Assembly (NCBI RefSeq): GCF_900113185.1
Contig: NZ_FOZD01000001.1
Span: forward strand, 1,054,001-1,118,000
From: Agromyces sp. CF514
Lineage (GTDB): Bacteria > Actinomycetota > Actinomycetes > Actinomycetales > Microbacteriaceae
Direction: 5' to 3'
DNA length: 64,000 nt
The number at the start of each line of letters is the position of its first letter. Within the stretch, counting starts at the first letter, position 1. The position numbers were made by a program, and so were the translations under genes. The notes beneath the pieces are model-generated. The model did no database searches, was not told the origin of the DNA, and saw nothing but the letters and a program-made list of their open reading frames with translations. Shown one piece after another: positions 8,897 to 22,859 of the stretch.

Positions 8897-9835
8897 ATGT
8901 CCTGGGACGACGATTTCGACGCCGACGAGCTCGGCGGGCATCGGCACGCCCGAGCACAGGTCGACGATCCGAAGGCGCGCGGCTGGAGGCTCGTCGGTCG
9001 TGTCGGCGCCTACGCGGGCGCCGTCGTCGGCGTCGTGGCGCTCGTGATCGGCGCGGTCGTCGCCGTGAACGTCATCGGACAGGCCGCCAATCCCGGCGGC
9101 TTCGCGGCGCCCTCCGCCGATGGCCCGCACGTCGCCTTGCCGCCGGTCGCCTCCGCGTCCGAGGAGCCAGCCGAGTCCGACCAGCCCGCCGACGACGAGA
9201 CGGTCGCCGAGGGCGACGGCGAGGCCGTCGACGAACCGACCGACCTCTCGGGGTTCACCCCCTCATCCGCTTCGATGCCGATGGTCGACGACACGTGGCT
9301 CGTCGACGTCGCCGCTGCGACCGGCATTCCCGAGCGCGCGCTGTTCGCCTACGCGCTCGCGCACGTCATCGTCTCCGCCGAGCAGCCCGAGTGCGGGGTG
9401 GACTGGGCGACGATCGCGGCCATCGGATCGATCGAGTCCGGACACGGCAGCCACGGCGACACCTCGCTCGACGAGTCGGGCCATGCGCAGCCGCCGATCA
9501 TCGGCCGGGCGCTCGACGGCAACGGCGTCGCGAAGATCGGCGACACCGACGGGGGAGCGCTCGACGGCGACGCCACCTGGGATCGTGCGGTCGGCCCGAT
9601 GCAGTTCATCCCGTCGACGTGGGCGAAGTGGGGCGCCGACGGCGACGGCGACGGCGTGGCGGATCCGAACCAGATCGACGACGCGGCGCTGGCGACGGCC
9701 AACTACCTCTGCGCGTCGGGCTCGATGACGAGCGCCGAGGGGTGGCGCGCCGCCGTGTTCTCGTACAACCACGACAACGACTACGTCGACAAGGTCGCGA
9801 AGGCCGCCCAGAAGTACGCTGACGCGGCCGGATAG
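8897..9835 (+). CDS. Membrane-anchored lytic transglycosylase
   Basis: A 312-residue peptidoglycan lytic transglycosylase. Residues ~33-61 form one hydrophobic signal-anchor helix. An acidic, Pro/Ser/Glu-rich linker covers ~62-125, and the catalytic domain fills the rest. The general acid is E180 in IGSIESGHGSHG, followed by the GPMQFIPSTWAKWG motif and a DGDGDG segment of the SLT2/MltB-like group common in actinobacteria. It would cleave MurNAc-GlcNAc bonds outside the membrane to make 1,6-anhydro products, for wall growth or separation. The ATG at 8897 has a GGGGAG site 8 nt before it (8883-8888). No dedicated partner is adjacent. Confidence 0.85.
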   Translation: MSWDDDFDADELGGHRHARAQVDDPKARGWRLVGRVGAYAGAVVGVVALVIGAVVAVNVIGQAANPGGFAAPSADGPHVALPPVASASEEPAESDQPADDETVAEGDGEAVDEPTDLSGFTPSSASMPMVDDTWLVDVAAATGIPERALFAYALAHVIVSAEQPECGVDWATIAAIGSIESGHGSHGDTSLDESGHAQPPIIGRALDGNGVAKIGDTDGGALDGDATWDRAVGPMQFIPSTWAKWGADGDGDGVADPNQIDDAALATANYLCASGSMTSAEGWRAAVFSYNHDNDYVDKVAKAAQKYADAAG

Positions 9836-9840
9836 CGCTT

Positions 9841-9858
9841 CGGATGCCGCGGCATCCG
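9841..9858. terminator. Palindromic stem after transglycosylase gene
   Basis: An 18-bp perfect palindrome starts 6 nt after the stop codon. Its core is the 16-mer GGATGCCGCGGCATCC, which recurs in this window. A TATAGCAT sequence at 9867-9874 soon after it could be the -10 region of the next gene. Confidence 0.4.
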
Positions 9859-9971
9859 TTCGGCCGTATAGCATCGCCGGACGGCGATACCCGGCGCCGT
9901 GCCCACCCGCGCGGCGACTCCCGACGCGCGGCACCCCACCCGACGGCCGCGGCCGGCAAGGAGCCCCACCC

Positions 9972-10784
9972 ATGAAGATCGACGGCAACGTCTTCGTCGT
10001 CACCGGCGCCGGCAACGGCATCGCCCGCGAAGCGACCATGCACCTGCTCGCCCGAGGCGCCTCGGTCGCCGGAGTCGACCTCAGCGAGGCCGGCCTCGCC
10101 GAGACCGCGCGCCTCGCCGATGCGGGCGACCGGTTCTCGCAGCACCTCGTGGACATCACCGATCGGGCGGCGGTCGAGGCGCTGCCCGCCGCGGTCGAGC
10201 GAGCGCACGGCCGGGTCGACGGCATCCTGAACATCGCGGGCGTGATCCAGCAGTTCGTGAAGGTGGTCGACCTGCCCTTCTCCGAGATCGACAAGGTCAT
10301 GAGCGTCAACTTCGGCGGGGTCATGAACATGTGCAAGGCGTTCCTGCCGACGCTGCTCGCGCGCCCCGAGGCGGCGATCCTGAACGTCGCGAGCATGGGC
10401 GCCTACGCGCCGGTTCCGGGCCAGGCGGTCTACGGCGCCTCGAAGGCGGCGGTCAAGCTCGTCACCGAGGCGCTCTACGCCGAGCTCCTCGACACGAACG
10501 TGCAGGTGACCGTGGTCTTCCCCGGAGCCATCGGCACCGACATCGCCGCGAACTCGGGCGTCACCCTGGCGGGCGGTGAAACGAGGGAGGCGGCCGCCGA
10601 GGCATCCTCGTACAAGACGACGAGCCCGATCGTGGCGGGCCGGGTCGTCGTCGACGCGCTCGCGAAGGGGCGGTTCCGCGCCACGATCGGCTCCGACGCC
10701 GCGGCCATGGACCGCATCTCGCGCATCAACCCCAAGTACGCGACGACCCTCATCGCCAAGCAGATGGGCAGCCTGCTCGGCTGA
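9972..10784 (+). CDS. Short-chain dehydrogenase/reductase (SDR), classical type
   Basis: A 270-residue NAD(P)-dependent oxidoreductase with the Rossmann signature TGAGNGIAREA near the N-terminus. VDLS follows at the end of beta-2, where an Asp usually means NAD(H) preference. The NIAG motif and the catalytic Ser in VASMGAY come next, then Y154 and K158 in YGASK. The TGxxxGIA glycine pattern departs slightly from TGxxxGIG. The C-terminal ~50 residues resemble SDRs annotated only as general dehydrogenases; substrate unknown. It has its own promoter-like sequence in the 136-bp gap upstream and is followed by a long hairpin that also ends the convergent GH95 gene. Confidence 0.82.
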   Translation: MKIDGNVFVVTGAGNGIAREATMHLLARGASVAGVDLSEAGLAETARLADAGDRFSQHLVDITDRAAVEALPAAVERAHGRVDGILNIAGVIQQFVKVVDLPFSEIDKVMSVNFGGVMNMCKAFLPTLLARPEAAILNVASMGAYAPVPGQAVYGASKAAVKLVTEALYAELLDTNVQVTVVFPGAIGTDIAANSGVTLAGGETREAAAEASSYKTTSPIVAGRVVVDALAKGRFRATIGSDAAAMDRISRINPKYATTLIAKQMGSLLG

Positions 10785-10796
10785 CGCGCGGGCAGA

Positions 10797-10837
10797 CCGA
10801 GGGGGCGGAGGCACGAGCCGTGCCGCCGCCCCCTCGG
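10797..10837. terminator. Bidirectional terminator between SDR and GH95 genes
   Basis: A 12-bp perfect GC stem (10797-10808 pairs with 10826-10837) encloses a second small stem GGCACG/CGTGCC. It lies between two convergent stop codons only 58 bp apart. Confidence 0.75.
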
Positions 10838-10842
10838 ATCGC

Positions 10843-13800
10843 TCAGCAGCTGTGCGCCGCCAACGGCACCGCGACCGTCTGCGTCACCTCCTCGCCGTCC
10901 ACCGTCGCGGCGAGGTCGACGCTCGCCTCGCCGGCGGGGATGCTCGCCGCGCGGGTCGTGAACCCGTGGAACGCGTTCCTGCCCGGCGCGACGGCGGCGA
11001 ACGCCTTGGTGCCGTAGGGCGTGGCGACCGCGACGTCGATCGGCACCTCGTCCTCGTTCTTCACGGTGACCGTGGCCACGACCTTGCCCGCCACGCAGCG
11101 TGCGGAGGCCGTCGCCGTGACGTCGAGCGTCGGAGCAGCAGGCGGGAACGCGAGCGCCTGCCAGTCGGCGACCTCGGCGGCCGTGAGCGCCCGACCGAAG
11201 ATCGCGAGTCGGTCGACACCGCCGGACTGCCGCTCGCCGCCGTCGCGGTTGGCGCCGATGTGGAGCGTGCGCGACGTGCAGGCGTTGGCGGCCTGGTACC
11301 CGCCGATCGTGGCCGTGGCGGCCTGGGTGCCGTCGACGTAGACCGTGATGAGCCCGCTCGTCGAGAACGTCACGGCGAGCGAGACCCATCGCCCGGTCGG
11401 GACCACGGCCGTCGTGGTCGTGCCGACGCCCGCGGTGATGATGCGGACGTTGTTCGACGGCGTCAGGTCGATCAGGATGCCGTCGGAGTCGCTGTTCGCG
11501 GCCCGATGGTCGAACAGACGTCGGTGGCCCGACTGGCCGGGATCGATCTTGAACTCGGCCGCGAACGTCGACTGCTCGAGGTAGCCGAGCGCGAACGGGT
11601 CGACGCTCGTGATGTACCCGGCGCTGCTCATGCGCTGGGCGGCACCGGTCGGACCTTCGGCGAGCGTCGGCAGCGAGCCCTGGACCCGCCAGTCGCGGTC
11701 GAAGGGCGAGCTGTCGCCGTCGGCGTCGCCGCCGAGGTTCCACGCGACGAGCGTGCTGTCGGGGTCGGGCACCGGACACGGGGTCGGCGGCTTCACCGCG
11801 ACGATCGTCGTCGTCGAGACGGTCGCGCCGTCGCGCGTGAGCGTCGCCGTGATCGGAGACTGCCTGGCCGCGTTGCCGGCCCCGACGGTGACCGTCACCG
11901 TGCGCTCGGCCGACGATCCGGCCGCGATCGGGTCGAACTCGACCGTGGCGGGCGTCGCCGACCAGGCGGGGACCCCGGGCGCCGTGTCGGTCGGCACGCC
12001 GACCGAGACGCTCGCGCCCGTGACGGGCTCCGAGCCGATCGCGTCGACGCGGACCACGACCGGGATCTCGTCACCGCTCACGGCCGAGGCCGGTGCGCTG
12101 ATCGCGAGCGCGACCTCCGCCGTGATCGTGTAGACCTCGCCCGCCTCGCCGTCGAAGGTCGCGACGCCGTCGTCGAGCGTCGGCTCGATGATCGTGCCGT
12201 CGGCGTCCTTCAGCGTGAAGAACCCCGGCTTCAGGATCTGGTTCGCGATCCGCACCTCGCCGTCGCGGGCGGGGGCGATCGTGATCTCCCGGACGGACCC
12301 GTCCTCCCATGCTGCGCCGACCTCGACGTCGCCGCGGGCCTTCAGGCCAGAGTACGAGCCGTCGGGCCAGGCCGAGGGCAGTGCCGGAAGGACGTCGATG
12401 CGCCCGGCCTGGCTCTGCAGGAGCATCTCCGCGACGCCGGACGTGGCGCCGAAGTTGCCGTCGATCTGGAACGGCGGGTGGTCGTCCCAGAGGTTGTCGA
12501 GCGTCGAGCCCTTGAGCTGCTCGCCGAGGAGCTTGTGCGCACGATCGCCGTCGAGCAGGCGGGCCCAGAAGTTGATCTTCCACGCCTTGGACCAGCCCGT
12601 TCCGCCGTCGCCTCGGCCCTCGAGCGAGGTGCGCGCCGCGGCCGCGAGTTCCGGCGTCTCTGCGGGGGAGACGGCCGACCCAGGGAAGAGCGCGTACAGG
12701 TGCGAGACGTGCCGGTGCTGGTTTCCGGGGTTGTCGAGGGCCTGCTCGACCTTCCACTCCTTGAGCTGCCCCCACGAGCCGACCGCGAGGCCGGGGTAGA
12801 CGTGGTCGAGCTTGTCGCCGAGCTGCGCGAGGTAGTCGTCGTCGTCCTCGCCGACGAGTTCGGCCGCAGCAGCCGTCGAGGTGAGCACCTCGGTCACGAT
12901 CTGCTGCGAGATCGACGCGCCGACCGTGAAGTCGCCCTGCTCGGGCGAGTAGCTCGGCGTGACGACGTACGTGCCGTCGGCGTCCTCGACGAGGAAGTCG
13001 ATCCAGAACTCCGACACGGACTTCAGCATCGGGTACGCCCGATCGCGCAGGAACTCCTCGTCCTGGGTGAACAGGTAGTGCTGCCAGAAGTGCTGGGCGA
13101 GCCAGGCCGCGGCGTCGGGCTGCCAGAACGAGTACGCGTAGTTGTGCAGGCCCGTGAACCCGTACGGGTTCGTCTCGTTGCCGACGACCCAGCCGTCGGC
13201 GCCGTACATGTCGGTCGCGGTCACGGTGCCCGCGGGCACCATGGACTCGACGTAGTCGAAGAACGGGTCGGCGGTCTCGGTCAGGTTCGTCGTCTCGGCC
13301 GGCCAGTAGTTCATCTGGAGGTTGATGTTGACGTGGTAGTCGGCGTCCCACGGCGGGTTGTTGACCCGGTTCCAGACGCCCTGGAGGTTCGCGGGGAGCG
13401 AGCCGGCCCGTGACGACGAGATGAGCAGGTAGCGGCCGTACTGGAAGTACAGCGACTCGAGCGCTCGTGCGCTCTCGGCGTCGATCGTGCCGCGATAGGC
13501 CGCGAGCAGCTCGTCGGTGGGGATGTCGGGCAGTTCGGCGCCGCCGAGGTCGAGCTCCACGCGGTCGAAGAGCGATCGATAGTCGTCCTGGTGCCGTTCG
13601 AGGAGCTCGTCGTACGAGCGCGCCGCCGCCGCGTCCACCGCGGCGGTGACCGGCGCGTGCGGGTTCACGCCGCTGCGGTAGCCGTCGGCGTAGTCCATGG
13701 CGAAGTCGGTCGCGGCACCGAGCACGAGGGTGACCTCGTTCGCTCCGGTGACCGTGACCGTGCCGTTCCCGTTGTTCGCGACGGACCCGCCGTCGTTGTC

Positions 13801-14655
13801 GACGGCGAGCTGCGACTCGAAGCGCAGCCCGTTGTTCGAGAGTGTGCCCGAGGTGGTGAGCCGCCCCGCCTGCGCAGCGTGCGAGACGTTGCTGCGGCCG
13901 CCGGGGAGGGCCACCTGCGCCGTGAAGCCGATGCGACCCGGCTGGTCGGCGGTGAGGCGCACCACGACGACGTCGTCGGCGGCCGAGGCGAAGTACTCGC
14001 GCGTGTAGTCGACCCCGTCGGCCGTGAAGCTCGTGGTGACGAGCGATTCGCCGATGTCGAGCTGGCGTCGGTAGTCGGTCGCCGCGCCGATGCCGGTCAT
14101 CGTGAGGTTGAGGTCTCCGAACGTCTGGTACGAGCCGAAGTTCTTCTTCGGCTGGCCGAGCAGGTTCGCGATGGCCGTCGGGGCGACGCCGCCGGTGGGG
14201 GAGGCGGTGATCAGGTCGCGAGCCTGCTGGATCGTCTGCGGGCCTCGACCGTCGGACCAGTTGCCGAAGTCGTACCCGCCCTGGGCTCCGGGTCCGCCCG
14301 ACCACAGCGACTTCTCGTTGAACTGGATGCGCTCGTCGGAGACCCCTCCGTAGACGACGGCGCCGAGGGCGCCGTTGCCGATCGGCAGCGCCCGCTGCTC
14401 CCAGTTGCGCTGCTGGTCGCCCGTGGTCGAGAGCGGCTCGTCGAACCACACGACGTCGGGCGAGCCCGCGATGCGTTCGGGTGGTGCCTGCTCCGCGGCG
14501 GCTGCGGGCATCGCGGCCGCCGCGGAGATCGGGATCGCCAGCAGGGCCGCGAGCCCCGCGGCCGTCGCACTGCGCACCCAGCGCGAGGGATGCGATCTCG
14601 CGGTGCTGCCGCGGGGTCGGGCGTTCGCCCTGGTTTCGTGGTCTTCGGTCATCAT
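10843..14655 (-). CDS. Secreted GH95 alpha-L-fucosidase, multidomain
   Basis: A 1270-residue exported glycoside hydrolase family 95 protein. Residues 1-54 are a long Sec signal peptide with twin Arg upstream of the hydrophobic core. The GH95 N-domain and (alpha/alpha)6 barrel cover ~66-845, with HVNINLQMNYW (441-451), TPSYSPEQGD (566-575, E572) and QIDGNFGAT (730-738, D732). These match the known GH95 active-site segments (Asn pair, acid Glu, base Asp). An NEW3-like beta domain (~850-955), a LamG/concanavalin-like domain (~967-1165) and a ~95-residue C-terminal domain shared with the 16589-22144 protein follow. Activity would be release of terminal alpha-L-fucose (or L-galactose) from glycans. 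Two ATGs in tandem start it; a GGAGG at 14659-14663 is 3 nt from the first and 6 nt from the second (14652), so the second may be used. Confidence 0.88.
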   Translation of the reverse strand: MMTEDHETRANARPRGSTARSHPSRWVRSATAAGLAALLAIPISAAAAMPAAAAEQAPPERIAGSPDVVWFDEPLSTTGDQQRNWEQRALPIGNGALGAVVYGGVSDERIQFNEKSLWSGGPGAQGGYDFGNWSDGRGPQTIQQARDLITASPTGGVAPTAIANLLGQPKKNFGSYQTFGDLNLTMTGIGAATDYRRQLDIGESLVTTSFTADGVDYTREYFASAADDVVVVRLTADQPGRIGFTAQVALPGGRSNVSHAAQAGRLTTSGTLSNNGLRFESQLAVDNDGGSVANNGNGTVTVTGANEVTLVLGAATDFAMDYADGYRSGVNPHAPVTAAVDAAAARSYDELLERHQDDYRSLFDRVELDLGGAELPDIPTDELLAAYRGTIDAESARALESLYFQYGRYLLISSSRAGSLPANLQGVWNRVNNPPWDADYHVNINLQMNYWPAETTNLTETADPFFDYVESMVPAGTVTATDMYGADGWVVGNETNPYGFTGLHNYAYSFWQPDAAAWLAQHFWQHYLFTQDEEFLRDRAYPMLKSVSEFWIDFLVEDADGTYVVTPSYSPEQGDFTVGASISQQIVTEVLTSTAAAAELVGEDDDDYLAQLGDKLDHVYPGLAVGSWGQLKEWKVEQALDNPGNQHRHVSHLYALFPGSAVSPAETPELAAAARTSLEGRGDGGTGWSKAWKINFWARLLDGDRAHKLLGEQLKGSTLDNLWDDHPPFQIDGNFGATSGVAEMLLQSQAGRIDVLPALPSAWPDGSYSGLKARGDVEVGAAWEDGSVREITIAPARDGEVRIANQILKPGFFTLKDADGTIIEPTLDDGVATFDGEAGEVYTITAEVALAISAPASAVSGDEIPVVVRVDAIGSEPVTGASVSVGVPTDTAPGVPAWSATPATVEFDPIAAGSSAERTVTVTVGAGNAARQSPITATLTRDGATVSTTTIVAVKPPTPCPVPDPDSTLVAWNLGGDADGDSSPFDRDWRVQGSLPTLAEGPTGAAQRMSSAGYITSVDPFALGYLEQSTFAAEFKIDPGQSGHRRLFDHRAANSDSDGILIDLTPSNNVRIITAGVGTTTTAVVPTGRWVSLAVTFSTSGLITVYVDGTQAATATIGGYQAANACTSRTLHIGANRDGGERQSGGVDRLAIFGRALTAAEVADWQALAFPPAAPTLDVTATASARCVAGKVVATVTVKNEDEVPIDVAVATPYGTKAFAAVAPGRNAFHGFTTRAASIPAGEASVDLAATVDGEEVTQTVAVPLAAHSC

Positions 14656-14987
14656 CGGCCTCCGGACGTCGTCGTCAGGCAGCGAGCTTCAGCCCCCGCC
14701 GACACCCTGTGTATCGACCAGACATCCGATGTGTCAAGGACACTTGGCGCTCAAATAGGGCACAGGAAGATGAATTTGGGGATTTCTTCAACAAATACGC
14801 GGCTGCAAACGCGATCCGCCACAGGCGACGCTCGAGGCCGTCGGATGATTCGAAGCAAATCGCGGATTCCGGAAATTTCGAGCATTGCTTCGAAAGTCGC
14901 GGCGCCCGGCGCGTGGATTTGATGTCGGGCACCTCGCCGGTTGACGGAGGGCATAGATCAGATGTTTACTGGCCATCGGAGGCCAGC
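14656..14987. other. Divergent spacer between GH95 and fuconate dehydratase genes
   Basis: A 332-bp region clearly richer in A+T than its surroundings. It holds a minus-strand promoter and operator for GH95 (14708-14737). On the plus strand there is a weak candidate promoter: TTGACG at 14941-14946 and TTTACT at 14965-14970. No further gene is convincing in it. Confidence 0.6.
14708..14737 (-). promoter_or_regulatory. GH95 promoter with overlapping palindromic operator
   Basis: Read on the minus strand, a perfect TTGACA -35 (14737-14732) is followed 16-18 bp later by GATACA/TACACA (14708-14715). An 11-bp inverted repeat, ACATCCGATGT on the plus strand (14722-14732), covers the -35 edge and the spacer, a position suited to repression. 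The regulator is not in the window's immediate neighbourhood. Confidence 0.5.
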
Positions 14988-16283
14988 ATGGGTGCAGCAT
15001 TCTCATATCTCACGAGTGAAATACGATTCGCTTCCCCATCCCGGCTCGACGGCGCAGGTGCCGCGAGCCGTGATGCAGACTGCGCTGCCGCCTACCTGAC
15101 GATCAGCGACGATGCGATCGACGGCCCCGAGGGCCACGGCTTCGTCTTCTCGGTCGGAGGCAGCGGCGACGTGCAGCTCGCGGCGATCGAGGCGGTGATG
15201 GCGATCATCGAGGATCGCAGGCTCGACTCCCTCCTCGCGGACATGGGCGAGACCTGGCGCACGCTCGTCGATCACACCCGACGCGGATGGCTCGCGCCCG
15301 ACGGCGGCCTGGCGCACCGCGCGGCCGGCGCCGTGATCAACGCGCTCTGGGACCTCAAGGCGAAACGTGCCGGGCTCCCGCTGTGGCGCCTGCTCGCCGG
15401 CATGCCCTCGTCGGAGATCGTGCGCCTCGTCGACTTCCGCTACCTGTCCGACGCACTGTCCGTGGAGGAGGCGCTGGCGATCCTCGAGGGGGCGCTGCCG
15501 CGTCGGGCCGAGCGCGAGCGGCGGTTGCTCGCCGACGGGTATCCGGCCGCCGCCGCATCACCCGGGGAGCTCTGGTACTCCGACGAGCTGCTCGAGCGGC
15601 TCTGCCGTGAGGCGATGGCCGACGGGTTCACGCAGATCAAGCTCAAGGTGGGCGCGAACCTCGCCGACGACCGTCGTCGGCTCGCGATCGCCCGCGAGGT
15701 GTGCGGACCGGACATCGCGATCGCGGTCGACGCCGATCGCCGATGGGGCGTCGACGAGGCCGTCTGGTGGATCTCCGCGTTGAGCGAGTTCGACCTGCAC
15801 TGGGTCGAGGATCCCACCAGTCCCGTCGACATCCTCGGGCACGCCGCCATCGCCCACGCCGTCACCCCGGTGCCGATCGCCACCGGGGAGCACGCGCTGA
15901 GCCCGGTCATGGTGAAGCAGCTGCTGCAGTTGAACGCCATCGGCTACCTCCAGATCGACGCGACCGCCGTCAACGAGAACATCGCGACCCTCCTCCTCGC
16001 CGCGGGCACCGGGGTGCCGGTCTGCCCGCGCGCGGGCGGCGCAGGCCTCTCCGAGGTCGTGCAGCACCTCGCCATGTTCGACTACGTCGCCGTCAGCGGG
16101 TCGATGGAGGGGCGTTCGATCGAGTACGTCGATCGATACCACGAGCATTTCGTGACGCCGGCCGAGGTCCGCGCCGGTCGGTACCGGGCCCCGCTCGTCG
16201 CGGGATCCGGCGCGGAGATGCTCCCGACCAGCCTCGGCGACCACATGTGGCCGATGCTCGCCGCGCTCGACGGCGTCGCCTGA
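14988..16283 (+). CDS. L-fuconate dehydratase homologue (enolase superfamily) with His-to-Arg change
   Basis: A 431-residue mandelate-racemase-like enolase. FucD-type features are the EIRFASPSRLDG start, the GPEGHGFVFSVG loop, the KxK motif K218/K220, metal ligands D248, E274 and E301, and D324. These numbers equal those I recall for Xanthomonas FucD. The dyad His (H351 there, in PHAGG) is here R348 (CGC) in CPRAGGAG, and three residues just before are missing (TAVNEN instead of ARVGGVNEN). Canonical FucD dehydrates L-fuconate to 2-keto-3-deoxy-L-fuconate, with K220 as base and this His as acid. The ATG at 14988 has CGGAGG at 14977-14982 and gives the family length. Divergence from a fucosidase gene fits fucose catabolism, but the altered site means activity may be lost or changed. 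Confidence 0.82.
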   Translation: MGAAFSYLTSEIRFASPSRLDGAGAASRDADCAAAYLTISDDAIDGPEGHGFVFSVGGSGDVQLAAIEAVMAIIEDRRLDSLLADMGETWRTLVDHTRRGWLAPDGGLAHRAAGAVINALWDLKAKRAGLPLWRLLAGMPSSEIVRLVDFRYLSDALSVEEALAILEGALPRRAERERRLLADGYPAAAASPGELWYSDELLERLCREAMADGFTQIKLKVGANLADDRRRLAIAREVCGPDIAIAVDADRRWGVDEAVWWISALSEFDLHWVEDPTSPVDILGHAAIAHAVTPVPIATGEHALSPVMVKQLLQLNAIGYLQIDATAVNENIATLLLAAGTGVPVCPRAGGAGLSEVVQHLAMFDYVAVSGSMEGRSIEYVDRYHEHFVTPAEVRAGRYRAPLVAGSGAEMLPTSLGDHMWPMLAALDGVA

Positions 16284-16392
16284 CCGCTCGAGCCCGGTGA
16301 CGGGCGCGGCATCCGGCGGTCCTGCGGCCGGCGTCCATGGCGCCTTCGGAGCCCTGGGCGCGTCGGTCGCACGCGCGAACCCGAATTGTTGT

Positions 16393-16407
16393 GAATCAGG
16401 ATGATTC
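16393..16407. promoter_or_regulatory. Inverted repeat upstream of ThuA/PQQ promoter
   Basis: GAATCA-GGA-TGATTC is a perfect inverted repeat in an A+T-rich patch ~73 bp upstream of the -35 box. It is a candidate activator or repressor site. Confidence 0.4.
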
Positions 16408-16479
16408 GCCGCAGCCCGGGTCTCGGCACGGGCATGGAGCGCGCGATCGGCTTGAATCCGGGGCATCCGTTAATTCTGC

Positions 16480-16509
16480 TTGACAAACAACAAAAACGGT
16501 CCATAGCAT
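16480..16509 (+). promoter_or_regulatory. Sigma-70-like promoter of the ThuA/PQQ gene
   Basis: A perfect TTGACA (16480-16485), an 18-bp A-rich spacer and TAGCAT (16504-16509). Transcription would start ~70 nt before the GTG at 16589. The AGGAG ribosome site is at 16578-16582. Confidence 0.6.
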
Positions 16510-16588
16510 CGGCCCGAGCGCTGTCACTGTCGACCGAGGTCTGGTCGTCGCTGGAGCGCGACCGACCGACGACACTCAGGAGCGCATC

Positions 16589-22144
<5,556 letters not shown>

Positions 22145-22148
22145 TCCG

Positions 22149-22182
22149 ATGGGCGGTCCGCCGGAGACGGCGGGCCGCCCAT
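22149..22182 (+). terminator. Terminator of the giant dehydrogenase gene
   Basis: Two 14-nt arms (22149-22162 and 22169-22182) pair fully apart from one G-U, with a 6-nt loop, 4 nt after the stop. A C-rich pyrimidine tract follows. Confidence 0.75.
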
Positions 22183-22239
22183 CACCCCACCCCCCCCAAC
22201 CTCCGGCGATCGTCGCCGGTCCATGAGAAGGAGAACCCC

Positions 22240-22854
22240 ATGCGTAGGAGAGAAGTCGTCGCGCGGTGCGCGTTGGTCACGGCCGGTGTGTTCGTGCTCG
22301 CGGGCGTCGCCACCGCGGCATCCGCCGAGGAGCAGTACGGCGGCGACGACATCGACGTGTCGGTCGAGATCGCGCAGATCGACGAGCCCGGCGTGCTCGC
22401 CCTCACGGTCGCCGGCGGTGCCGTCGACCTGACCGAGTCGGGCTCGACCCCGACCGTCCGCCAGTTCACCGGCACGCTGCCGACGGTGACCGTGACCGAC
22501 ACCCGCACCGCCGCGGAGATCCCCGACGACGCGTTCTGGTACGTGCTCGGCACCGCGACCGACTTCCAGGGCACCGCGGGGCAGCCTGCGATCCCGGCCT
22601 CGCTGCTCGGCTGGGCGCCCGAGCTGATCGACGGCGGCGAATCGGGTCTCGTCGGTGCGGGCGACCCCGTCGACGGCAGCCTGGATGCCGGACCCGGCCT
22701 CGTCGACGTCGAGCTGCTCGCGATGGCGGCCTCGTCCGAGGAGATCGCCGAGGAGGGCCAGTGGACCGCGACGGCCGACCTGTCGCTGCGCACGCCTGCG
22801 ACGGTGGCTCCCGGGAGCTACACCTCGACCCTCACGCTCTCGCTCTTCGAGTGA
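22240..22854 (+). CDS. Small secreted WxL-like beta protein
   Basis: A 204-residue protein with a Sec signal (1-29, ending TAASA). The mature part is predicted all-beta with no catalytic motif. It is homologous over nearly its full mature length to the C-terminal domain of the metallophosphoesterase at the right end of the window. Shared positions include DTR (87-89), W100, DF (108-109), LGWxP (123-127), DAGxGL, ADLxL and a closing YTxxLTL. The layout recalls Firmicutes WxL domains, which bind peptidoglycan or DUF916 partners, but the second canonical WxL is missing. The ribosome site AAGGAG is at 22228-22233. A DUF916 protein is encoded 2 kb downstream. The role (surface anchoring or display) is inference. 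Confidence 0.72.
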   Translation: MRRREVVARCALVTAGVFVLAGVATAASAEEQYGGDDIDVSVEIAQIDEPGVLALTVAGGAVDLTESGSTPTVRQFTGTLPTVTVTDTRTAAEIPDDAFWYVLGTATDFQGTAGQPAIPASLLGWAPELIDGGESGLVGAGDPVDGSLDAGPGLVDVELLAMAASSEEIAEEGQWTATADLSLRTPATVAPGSYTSTLTLSLFE

Positions 22855-22859
22855 CCGAC

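Larger units (their letters stand above)
16284..16588. other. Spacer before the ThuA/PQQ giant gene
   Basis: A 305-bp region. The first ~100 bp hold only weak stems; GCCCG/CGGGC just after the dehydratase stop might be a poor terminator. A 15-bp inverted repeat and a clear promoter follow, listed separately. No additional gene is supported. Confidence 0.5.

Noticed and set aside
10576-13413. A 945-codon plus-strand frame across the GH95 gene
   Set aside because: Antisense shadow of the GH95 coding frame with low-complexity Arg/Asp/Val composition.
14481-14987. An N-terminal extension of the fuconate dehydratase homologue of up to 169 codons
   Set aside because: The extension runs through AT-rich regulatory DNA and the GH95 start; the ATG at 14988 has a good ribosome site and gives residue numbers identical to the characterised enzyme.
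15951-16031. A frameshift causing the changed residues near the dehydratase active site
   Set aside because: The frame is intact before and after, with recognisable family residues on both sides; a 9-bp in-frame loss and one base change explain it.
22851-22859. GTG at 22851 as the start of the membrane-anchored protein
   Set aside because: It overlaps the upstream stop as GTGA and remains possible, but the ATG at 22860 was preferred because the added three residues bring no support.
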